Assembly: GCA_000827265.1 (NCBI GenBank)
Contig: KN834816.1
Span: 213,159-277,158 of the forward strand
Reading direction: 5' to 3'
Origin: Collybiopsis luxurians FD-317 M1
Lineage: Eukaryota; Basidiomycota; Agaricomycetes; Agaricales; Omphalotaceae
DNA: 64,000 nucleotides
Shown here: one piece after another, positions 33,470 through 44,900 of the stretch
Layout of the letters: every line of letters starts with the position of its first letter
Position numbering within the stretch: position 1 is the first letter of the stretch
Notes under the pieces: model-generated
Seen by the model: the letters and a program-made list of their open reading frames with translations, nothing else
Database searches by the model: none
What the model was told of the DNA's origin: nothing
Translations under genes and position numbers: made by a program

Positions 33470-34528
33470 TCAATCGTCGGGATCTATTCCATAAAAATAC
33501 TGGCTTTGATAATCTGTGCACGAGGCAATGGTCTCCAACGCTGCTTTAAAATGTTCTCTGCCTATGTCTAGAACCCATACTCTGCTGAAATCGATAATAT
33601 ACCACTGATGTACCCGCTTATGGCGCCGACAAAACTGGGCTGTGGGCGGCGCACGTATGAGATTAGGCATGCGAAAATCATCGTGAGCAACGCCTGTAAC
33701 GGCTAGGTCTTTGAGAACCTGTTTGACATCTTTTCTATAAGATTGTATGTCCTACCACCTTTTTCAAGTAAGAGCACAGCAACAAGAGGGTCATCGAAAT
33801 CCGGTTTCCAAGAATTCCACTTTGAGCGGTCTTTGGTAACGAACTCTTCAGGAAGCCACTTAAAAGACTCCAAAACCCGTTCGTCAACGTCACAGTCGTC
33901 CTCTAAGGAATCATCACGTTCAGGATGGTGCTCCCACTCGGCAATTGCCCAAGGTAAGTCCTCCAACGACCATGAGGGCAATGAATCCAAATCGCAATCG
34001 GCCAGTTTAGCAGTAAAAAATCCATAACAGCGGGGAATGACTGTCCCCACAGGTCCACGCTCATTGTGTCTATCCAAAAAGTTGTAGACCCAGGCTTCGC
34101 GAGCAAGGTTCCGACAGTGATTTAGTCTCGCGACTTTGACGACCAACTCGGATGGCATAGATGCAGGTAGATCTGGTAAGGGGCCAAGAACTCGTGCGGA
34201 AAAAGCTTTCCCACTTCTTCCTTCACCCAAGCATTCACCGAGTTCGAGTTGGAGATGAGCGGCATTTCGTGGAATTTGAAACGAGAAGAAGCATTCGAAC
34301 GGATGAAAATTATCATCACGGTCATCAAATCGGCGAGGAGCAAATGATTCGTCCCGAGATAGGTGAAGACTGAAAGGATATGTCTTTTCGTCCGCGTTCG
34401 TGGCGACTGTGAGAGTAGAGAAGAAAGAAAATGGTGACTGAAAAAATAGTGAGGATTACAATTTGTAATGATGATCATCAACTCACTGTTTTAGAGTCTT
34501 CTCCTTCGAATTCCAATGTCCAACCCAT
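33470..34528 (-). pseudogene. Protein-kinase-fold copy 3, inverted and broken
   Basis: Older, more diverged relative in opposite orientation. A first exon (MGWTLEFEGEDSKT from ATG 34528), a GTGAGT...TTTTCAG intron and an open second exon through GECLGEGRSGKAFSA to VAVLLLEKGGRTYN match copies 1 and 2. Compared with them, the codons ending exon 2, the donor and most of intron 2 are deleted, leaving only an acceptor-like CTTATAG. Read directly, the frame shifts and stops at 33,703. The third-exon part remains open in another frame (HDDFRMPNLI, IIDFSRVW, stop at 33,470). A 24-nt GT...AG gap could formally rejoin the frame but is too short for a normal intron. Probably a pseudogene. Confidence 0.7.
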
Positions 34529-35320
34529 GAAAATCCCAAGTCCAGTTATAGGAGAGAGTGTGGCGCAATGTGAAATATTGAAGAAGCACGTGGTGCGTGG
34601 GTGTTTCAGCTGCCGTATTTTGGCCGTATCCGACGGTTTCGCGACGGAAGCCATCTTGAAAGGTATAGCGCCGGGGTAGAAATTATTTCCTTGTTGCTAG
34701 ATATGCTAGGAATTCTGATACTCAGGAGGTCCCTTAAACATAGATCAGTAACCTACCCCGGAGCATCGTTGTCAGTGAATGCTCGATCTTCCTCAATTCG
34801 CTGTAAAACATGCTCGATATGGGCAAGGTACCGGTGAGCGCTGGATTCAAACGGTCCAAAGAAGAACGGGAGGCTATCCTCAGGATCCAGATGAAAGTCG
34901 GGGCTTATCAGTAGAGGAACTGGTTCGGGCGTTGTCGGGACTGTCGGCCAATATACTAGCAATATATTAGCGTTCAGGTCCCTCTTTGATTGCTGTGTAG
35001 ACAGAACGAATTACATGGCAGGTCCTCAGATGCGTCGCCAGACCCAGCGAGGACGACGCGCTCACTTTTTTTTGATATGCGATAACTCATTAATGGTGAG
35101 CGGAATATCTGTTCCATGAAGATACAGCGACGGGCGTCCTTTATCCATCGCTGCCACAGAATTGGTGATGGCATGAGATCTCAAAATGCACCGCATCCCG
35201 CCGAAAGCCATTCAGTGGGTCGTAGTTGTTACTCGAAATAGCAGGAGAATACCCCAATCCTAGCAGGCGCGTCAAACTTACATTTAACATAAATTAGAAC
35301 CTCACACCATCTATTTTAAA
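34529..35320. other. Intergenic, no gene supported
   Basis: A 69-codon minus-strand ORF at 34,753-34,962 looks protein-like (HLDPEDSLPFFFGPFESSAH) but has no family signature; possibly part of an old gene. A segment around 35,030-35,120 recurs at 39,350-39,440. Confidence 0.4.
35030..35120. repeat. Dispersed repeat, copy 1
   Basis: CCAGCGAGGACGACGCGCTC followed by a T-run, GATATGC and GAGCGGAATATCTGTT matches CCAGCGAGGACGAAGCGCTC, a T-run, GATATGC and GAGCGGAATGTCCGTT at 39,352-39,440. Nature unknown. Confidence 0.6.
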
Positions 35321-35840
35321 ATGGGCAATGCCTACACCTGCAAAGAGACGGATGCAACCTGTATGAAACAGGTGAAAGTTCAAAAAATTGTGTCAAGCAA
35401 TGAATCACCTCCAAGCCGTCGACGCCCATGTCAAACAGGCGGAGGCGAGAAAGGACATCAATGCAAGGTGCATCCAAAAATCAAGAGCTGCTCGCAAAAG
35501 AGGATCACTCTTTACCGAACAACCTGCGCCTCCGTCCGGGAGGAAACAGGGGTACAGCTTATCATATCTGACCATCTCAAGATGGGTAACACCGACATCT
35601 GCAAATAAATGCAAGAGGAAACTGCGCGAAGCAGGGAAAGAGTTCAAAAAATTGTTTTAGCACAGGATGACCTCCAAGCCGTCAACACCAGATGGGCGGA
35701 GGCGAGGAAGAACATCCTGGCTAGTTTAGAGAGTCCAGGAAAGGACTCTACATGCGCCTTCCATGCCATCAGCAACAGAACTCGAGGATTCATGGCTTCC
35801 TACACGGCACCTATTCACCTTTGGGCTCCACCTACCTGAA
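35321..35840 (+). repeat. Degenerate tandem repeat, period about 261 bp
   Basis: ATGGGCAATGCCTACACCTGCAAA at 35321 is echoed by ATGGGTAACACCGACATCTGCAAA at 35582, and CACCTCCAAGCCGTCGAC by GACCTCCAAGCCGTCAACAC. Both units can encode a short helical peptide (LQAVDAHVKQAEARKDI versus LQAVNTRWAEARKNIL), but in different local frames and with stops. Possibly a decayed two-repeat coding exon. Confidence 0.6.
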
Positions 35841-36053
35841 TTCCGTTGGGGGGAACGGAGGAGGGGTACAGGAGGGGTGCCTAAAGATGAAGCTGCTGTC
35901 GAAAAAATAGAGAAGTTAGCAAAATTAATGCGATGCGGTTCGAAGAATACACCATAAGAAAATGCGAAGAGAAAATTTTTGGGGTATAGATATACTGGAG
36001 TCCATGAAAGTAGCATTACAGGTACAAGTCCGATAGGATCTAGGTTCTAGATA

Positions 36054-38594
36054 TCAAAGGAAAGAAGGTCCATTTGCCCTGAAGGCATCTCCAGCATTTG
36101 ATGACAGCCAGTTAGCACAGACAGGGAACCACATGTTCAGATAGCTTGTGAGGGTTATTTGAGATTCAGCTTTCAAAGAGAGTGCTGTCGAAGTCATAAC
36201 AATCATAGGAGGGACCGGTTTTGGTTGTGTAGTGTTACAAGAGGAGGCGGAAAGATCGGGTGAGCCTGCGGATAATTGATAAGATGAATTCTGTAAAGTT
36301 GAGCAGGGCGGTTCAACGGTGATACTTCGGAGGTCTGATATGTCCATTTCAAGAACATTCTCGCACTCATCGAAGGAATTGAGCACACTAGAAGAGACAG
36401 AATCAGGTGTTACAGGGCTAGCACTGATGGGTGAGGACAGGTCAGAATTCGAAGATGAAAGGTTCGAAGCCGAATCAGAACAAATAACCACAGGAATAAG
36501 CACAGGCCTTTCGATTGTTGGGCGGGGAGGTAACGGAGGAGGGGAAGTGGCATGTTGAGGCTGAAGAGTTCGTTGAGGGTGGCGAGGTGGTGGAATGGGT
36601 GCACACCGAGGTAGTTTTGGAAGCGATTGGGTAAAGTATTTCTCGAACAAGGTTCCTTGGAGGTCTGATATATCAATTTCGGGAGTAATTTCGCGCTTAT
36701 ACAAAGAATCAACAACGGGAATGGCGATCACATCAGGTGTATCGAGAGTAACAACAGTAGGTAAGGATAGCGCAGAGAAGTCTGAAGTCGAGTCCGAGTT
36801 GAGATCCCATCCAGGAATTACGGGAGGCCTTGGAATTGTCGGGCGAGGAGGTAACAGAGGAGGGGAGACAGCTTGTTGAGGTGAACAAGGAGGCGGAATG
36901 GGTGCTCGTCGAGGAGGTACCGAGGGGCGTTGCTTGATAGAGATTCTTTGAAGATCTAATATATCGATTTCAGCAATAGTTTTGGATGCAACCAGAGGGC
37001 CGACGGCGTGAACAAGGTCAAGATCAGTCGCGGCGTGGCTAGCACTGGTAGGTCGGGATGATTCAGAATTCGAAGATGAACGATCCGAACACGACTCAGA
37101 GTAAAGAGCTACAGGAATCGGGACAGGTCTTGGAATTATTGGGCGAGGAGGGAGTGGAGGGGGGACGGCTTTTTGAGAGGGAAGATCCCGCTGAGGATGG
37201 CGAGGAGGCGGAACAGGTACAGTCCTTGAAGGAGGAATGGGTGCGCGTTGAGGCGGTAATTGAAGCTGTTGCGGAAGACAAGCCGGGTTCAGAAGGTCTT
37301 GGAGGTCCAACATTTCAGGGATATCTTCGTATTTATCGAGAGAGTCGACAACTCGGACAGGTATCAAATCAGGTGTGACAAGGCTAACACTAGTAAGTGG
37401 GGAGGTTTTGGAGCTTGAGGATGAAGCACTTGAAATCGAATCGGAGTCAAGGGCCTGGACCGGAATTACCACGGACTTGGGGATTGTTTGACGAGGTGGT
37501 AACGGAGGAGGAGAGACGACTTGCGGCGTTGGGACAGTTCGTTTTGGGTGTCGAGGGGGCGGAACAGGTGCATGCCTCGGAAGCGGGATAGGTGTACGTC
37601 TTGGAGGAGGAATTGGTGCCCGTCTAGGTGGTAGTACTGGAGGCTCCTGCGGCGATTTGAAGAACCTTTCGATTGCCTTGACGCGTTGCCGGATTTGCTG
37701 GATGTGAAGTCGTTTGAAGGGATTCGGTTCAAAAATATTGATCAATAGTTCAGCAACTTCGTTTGAGATGTCGAGCACTTTGTACAAATAGTCGGGATGT
37801 TGAAGATAAACCTTGAAACCAAGATCGTCGATGGTCGCCGCATTCCAAGGGTTTCTTCGAGCAATAATGTTGACAAGTATTACGCCCAAAGCCCAGAGAT
37901 CTTGACAATAAGGAATTGTTGTTGGACATGGGTTTCGAGGATCCACGGCCTCTGTAGGGCAATGTTTAGTACCATGAAACGTATTGAAGATGATTAGGTA
38001 CTTACCAGGTGAGATATATGCTTCAGTCCCACATCCAAACGTATCTGACAATTCTTCATCAGTAGCTAAACCAAAGTCAGCAATTCTGGTAGATTTTCCA
38101 TCGGAAGAGCAGAGAATATTTTCAGGTTTCAAGTCACGATGAAATACGTCGAGTTTATGACAATGCTCGAGGCCGTCAAGAATAGATAGAAAGAGCGATT
38201 TAACCTTCTCGTCACGGTCTTTCGCCGTATAGAATTTGTTGTTCATGATAACATCCTTCAGAGTTCCAGCCTCAGCCAAGTCCAGCAGTAAGAAGATTCG
38301 GGTATCGTCTCGAAACACATCATGCAGTCCAACAACATTCTCGTGTCCTGTAACGCGCTCATGTAACGTAATTTCACGTTCTAAAAGGATCTCGTTGATA
38401 GAATCTGGTTCTGGCTTTAACAATACCTTCACAGCGTAATGAAAGGGGCCTTCGGGACCAGCCTTGAGGTCTGTGGCCTTGAAAACAGCTCCAAACGACC
38501 CAGCGCCAAGAATTTCAGTGAGTTCATATCGTTCGGCCACTCGGTACCCAATAAGTCCTTCCATTTTACGCTTGTTGTTCAGATAAAACGACAT
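36054..38594 (-). CDS. Ran1/Pat1-like Ser/Thr kinase with proline-rich repeats
   Basis: Exons 38006..38594 and 36054..37951 (54-nt in-frame intron, GTAAGT...CTACAG) give 828 residues. The kinase domain spans about residues 23-300: LGAGSFGAVF, Lys56 in YAVK, FHRDLKPEN with Asp154, ADFG with Asp173, and YISPE that forms only after splicing. The C-lobe (YLQHPDYLYKVLDISNEV) is like fungal Ran1/Pat1/Sks1 kinases linked to nutrient and meiotic control. The tail, about 500 residues, holds four repeats of about 105-130 residues, each with polyproline-Arg runs (APIPPPR, PPPLPPRPTI), a Ser-rich stretch and a DISDLQ-like end. Such runs are typical SH3 ligands. An upstream TTG extension is not a start. 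Confidence 0.85.
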   Translation of the reverse strand: MSFYLNNKRKMEGLIGYRVAERYELTEILGAGSFGAVFKATDLKAGPEGPFHYAVKVLLKPEPDSINEILLEREITLHERVTGHENVVGLHDVFRDDTRIFLLLDLAEAGTLKDVIMNNKFYTAKDRDEKVKSLFLSILDGLEHCHKLDVFHRDLKPENILCSSDGKSTRIADFGLATDEELSDTFGCGTEAYISPGKYLIIFNTFHGTKHCPTEAVDPRNPCPTTIPYCQDLWALGVILVNIIARRNPWNAATIDDLGFKVYLQHPDYLYKVLDISNEVAELLINIFEPNPFKRLHIQQIRQRVKAIERFFKSPQEPPVLPPRRAPIPPPRRTPIPLPRHAPVPPPRHPKRTVPTPQVVSPPPLPPRQTIPKSVVIPVQALDSDSISSASSSSSKTSPLTSVSLVTPDLIPVRVVDSLDKYEDIPEMLDLQDLLNPACLPQQLQLPPQRAPIPPSRTVPVPPPRHPQRDLPSQKAVPPPLPPRPIIPRPVPIPVALYSESCSDRSSSNSESSRPTSASHAATDLDLVHAVGPLVASKTIAEIDILDLQRISIKQRPSVPPRRAPIPPPCSPQQAVSPPLLPPRPTIPRPPVIPGWDLNSDSTSDFSALSLPTVVTLDTPDVIAIPVVDSLYKREITPEIDISDLQGTLFEKYFTQSLPKLPRCAPIPPPRHPQRTLQPQHATSPPPLPPRPTIERPVLIPVVICSDSASNLSSSNSDLSSPISASPVTPDSVSSSVLNSFDECENVLEMDISDLRSITVEPPCSTLQNSSYQLSAGSPDLSASSCNTTQPKPVPPMIVMTSTALSLKAESQITLTSYLNMWFPVCANWLSSNAGDAFRANGPSFL

Positions 38595-38843
38595 TTTTGT
38601 GGTCCTAGGGGGTTGACAACGACGAACACTCAAAATTCGGCAAATAATTCAATGAAACTTGGTAATTCGACGCTAACGCGAACAAAGACGCAGATAAAAG
38701 CAGAAAATCGAGTAAAAATCAAGGATATTCGGAGTTTCGCAAGATCTCTAACCAGTAGAGGTCGCGGTGGGCGGAAGAATTGTGTTTATCCTTAGAAATG
38801 TAAACGAGGGGAATTTATGTACGAATTCAAACTCCGCGACCAT

Positions 38844-38890
38844 GTGATATGCCAGGCTGCCGGGCGCCTCGGCTTTTCCCGGCATATCAC
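38844..38890. repeat. 10-bp inverted repeat (hairpin)
   Basis: GTGATATGCC at 38844-38853 is perfectly complementary to GGCATATCAC at 38881-38890, with a GC-rich 27-nt loop. Function unknown. Confidence 0.6.
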
Positions 38891-39351
38891 GGGAGTTGTA
38901 GGATGGCGGCTCCTGAGTTGCCAGTGGGTTGAGTTGTAATTGGTTGTAAGTGGTTCACGACACAAAGATGCTCATCCCTGACAGCCGTATTTTGCTGCTT
39001 GTGTCGTAAATGCGCATATATTCGATTCAAACTACGTTCGGATGGAAGAACTGAGAGCCTGGACGGACTACATCTCGACGCCGATGTCTTTCCTCTCTTG
39101 AAAGTCATATCCAACCGCCGGCCAACCTCACGGGCATGATTGTCTTGTTTTAAGTGTTATCAATTATCCTGGACTGATGGGGTTGAAAGAAGAGAGCGTT
39201 GAGTAAGAATAGGGGAACGCATGCATACTACAGCAAAAAGCTGATCGAGTGATTGCATCGTTAGAGGCGTTCAGGGTGTTCAGTTCTTTAAGGCTGCTGA
39301 GTCAATATTTGCTGACAGACTATATGAATTATGCTGTAGGTTTTTATCATG

Positions 39352-39440
39352 GCTGGCAACTCCAGCGAGGACGAAGCGCTCTGGTTTTTTTGTGCTGATA
39401 TGCAATACAATTACGACTTTGTATTTTGAGCGGAATGTCC
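39352..39440. repeat. Dispersed repeat, copy 2
   Basis: Partner of the segment at 35,030-35,120; same core CCAGCGAGGACGA(A/C)GCGCTC and downstream GAGCGGAAT string. Confidence 0.6.
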
Positions 39441-39925
39441 GTTGAAAAAAAAAGATATACTACTTACCCCCTCAGTATTGACGGTTGCCCCAGTATCAAT
39501 CAAATGATGCAGCGGAGAAGCTGTTTTCACAGTCATTAGATGTGTCTCGGGGGCGACGAAAATGCTGATGGTGTGATTCCATCAAGGTCTCTCTACCATC
39601 CGGGAGAACGGAGAGATATGCCATCGCTAAAGCTAGAGACGAACTGTGATTCGAGAAGAATACAGCGTAGAAATGAAATAGGGCGGTTGTGCAAGATTGT
39701 TCCGATGCGTAGTTTTCGAACTCATCCCATGTAATACGAGTATTATTACTATCGATATAGTATTGTATTGTAAGTACCCTTGTCAATCACCACAAGGTCC
39801 AAAAGAAAAGAGAAGATATCGCATCTATATCGTCGCAAAGCAGTTGAGTGAGTATACACTCGAAAGACCGTTACACCGTCTAGAGTCTAAATTATGTCTA
39901 AACATCAAAATACTTTTTCCGAATC

Positions 39926-41914
<1,989 letters not shown>

Positions 41915-44900
41915 ATGCAAAGCGTCGCTCCGGTTAATCGAGTCAATCCAGATCGAAGAGGTCTACCCGCTGGATGGAAGGAGTGTTATAACGCGCAGTT
42001 AGTCGTTGCAATTTTTTTTTGATTCTTATTGAGTTCTCATTGGGACATTCGCAGAAAAGATACCTGGTTCGTTCGACTGTTCTCTTCAGATGAGATACCT
42101 CCCTGAAACTTCCTCTAGGTATTACGTTCAAACTGATATTAATCCGCCTCGCATTTCCTACTTTCATCCTTCTGGCGACTCTTACGTAGGTAACAACACC
42201 GCTGGACCCAGCTCGAGCTCCTCCAGCTCTTATATCCAGTCTTTCCCGTCGCAGCCTATGGATTTGAAGCTTGACCAAAAGCTGCACATTGTAGATGAAT
42301 CAGGGTCAGTATCGTCGTCCTCGACGCCACTACACTCTGCAGGGCCATCTACGTCCGGAGGCTCAAACTCTTCTGCGCCACCCCCGATCTCCACGAACGT
42401 TGAACAGGAGGTCGTGCACTTACCATCTCAAGCGACGTCAGCGCCAGATAGTGCCGATGTAACTTCACCGGCACCTCCAGAATATTCATTATATTCTGAA
42501 TCACCAATCGAACCTCCGGCTACTAATGGCCCTGGGTCTGATCGACCAACAGGCAATAACAATACGACGTCAGGTACTAATGGTTTGCCTCCGGGATATT
42601 CGAATTCCGTGCCAGCTACTACAGGACCATCACCATCATCAACACCACAACCGCCACCTCAGATCGCGCAGCCGCCGGTCGTGTCTGTTTCGCCTGCTCT
42701 GACATCGGTATCTGGGGCGAATCAACGACCTCAGACCATCACTAGTCAAGCTTTGAATGCTGCTAGTTTACCATCAGGACCTCGTCCAAGTCTTGCTAAT
42801 GTCCAAGTGGTTCAGCAAGCTTCGAGTCCGTCTCCCAGCAGTCCGATCACTACTACCTCTCCTTCAGGGCCTCGACCGCGTCCTGCTGCCGTGGTCCAGC
42901 AGACTTCAATTACTACTTCCGCTGCGGGACCTCGTCCAAACACCACATCTCCTGTAAATCGCCCACCCTCGCAGATATCTGTCCATGTACCACCTTCGCC
43001 AGCCCATGGTCCTGCCCCCGCATCGGGTGAAGGGATGACCCTTGCGCAAAGGTTGTTCGCAAGTGCTAAGACGGGCTCGGGAGGGCCCACTATCCATCTT
43101 CCAACAGATACCCAAATCCATATGCCTCCAACAATCTCTGCAAGTGCGGTTTCCGCCCAAGCTTATAATCTGAACTCCACACGGACAAGCTCATTATACG
43201 GTACAGGAATGATGCAGAATATCCAGCAGCAGCAGCAGCAGCATCAAGGTCTACCCGGACGGCCTACTGGGGGAAGACCTTCCTCATCTATCTCTTTTGC
43301 AGGCGCAAACCAAACTGGGGGATTACAACGTCCTGCGCAGCAGCTCCAGAGTACGTTAGTTCGCCCCCAGAGTCAAGTTGTTGGACATCATATCCCAAAC
43401 TCTACTCCTGCCACGGGTACGAACACGGTTGTCCGGCCCAGACCCACGACTTTGCCCAACGTTACACTTGTGGCACGTCCGCCGAGCCAGGGAGGTGAGA
43501 TATGTTTTACACGAGGCTTTTCCGTGTCTACGTTTCGGAACGCTAACCGATGTTAATCTACTTTGTATGACAGTAGGTACAGGCATGCCGGGTTCGACAG
43601 GGTCCATGGATCAACTTCCTGTCAGTTCTCCACAGCCTTTACCTGGGACAAATCCGAATGCCGCAATACAAGGACAGATCGGGGTATCTGGTGTTCATTC
43701 ACCTCCGCCTCCTACGCCAAGTTCTGCTGGAAGCTTTGGTCATGGAGTTTCTCCGTCCACAAACGCTTCTATCTCCAATCCGTCGCAACCCTACGCACAG
43801 GCGCAAGCTCCTCTTCAACATGCGAGTATGAATCCACTCCCCCCGATTCCTCAGCAGCAGCAGCAGAACCTAGTGACAGTTGCGTCTCCGCCCCCAAATG
43901 TCCTTCCAGTTCAAGGTGGATTTGGGAATATAGCACCTGGTCCGCAATCGCCTCCTTTGCCTGCACGACCTCCACAGCATCCTCAGTATACTGGTCCAGC
44001 TGGTTACACCCCTCCATCGGTTTCTGTCCCTACTTTGCCTCAGCGCCCACCTCTGCACCCTGGAACTAGTCTACCGATCCTGCCATCTCAGCTTCCGCAA
44101 TCTCAGCTTCTACAATCTTCTCCGTCCAATACACTATCTGCAACCACCTCCCAGCTAGGCTCATCTCTGTCATCGTCTTTACACTCACTATCTGCCCATG
44201 CAAGCCCAGCGCTTATGAAATATGGCAAAGTGGCAGGCCGCATTGCTGGGAAAGCCGCTCTCCGCTACGGAACCAAATACGCAATCAACAGTATCTTTGG
44301 ATCGAACGCCTCTTCTTCTTCCAACGACCCCCCTCTCTTTGATCAAGACACGCTGAGCGATCTCAACTCGAGTCTTTCGAATCTCGATGTGAGCGATATG
44401 GGCCTTGACCCTTTGCAGTTCCAAGATGCGTTTGCGGGTAATCCGGGGGTGGATTATTCTGGACTTATCAATTCGATTGGACAGCAGCAGCAGACGAATC
44501 CGAATCCGGGGGTGAATTATGGTGCTATTATTCATGCACTGACGAAGATCCAGCATGCGGCGGCGGCTTCGCATGGACATGGGCAAGGGCACGGTCATGC
44601 GAATGCGAATGCTCATCATGCAGCGGGTGTAGCGCCTAACGCTCAAGTCCAACAAGTGATGAATGCTCAGAACCAACAGCTTGCGAATGCCAACGCCCAG
44701 ATCCAGTATTTGCAAGCTCAGGTACAGGCGATGAATTTACAGAACCAGCAGCAGCAGCAACAGCAAATGGGTCAGATGGTCGCGCAGATGCAAAATGCTG
44801 TCCCTCAGGTGCAGAATCAGAATTTGAACCAGATGGGTAATGTTGGTGGTATGAGTTCGCCTAATTGGCCTCCGGGTGGTCAACCACAGCAAGCACTATC

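Larger units (their letters stand above)
38595..39925. other. Intergenic between kinase and PLP-homeostasis gene
   Basis: Contains the kinase promoter, a hairpin at 38,844-38,890 and the second copy of a dispersed repeat. On the minus strand around 39,470-39,560 a short frame reads SPLHHLIDTGATVNTEG followed by a GTAAG donor, which looks like one ankyrin repeat. It may be a remnant, as no complete gene can be built. Confidence 0.5.
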
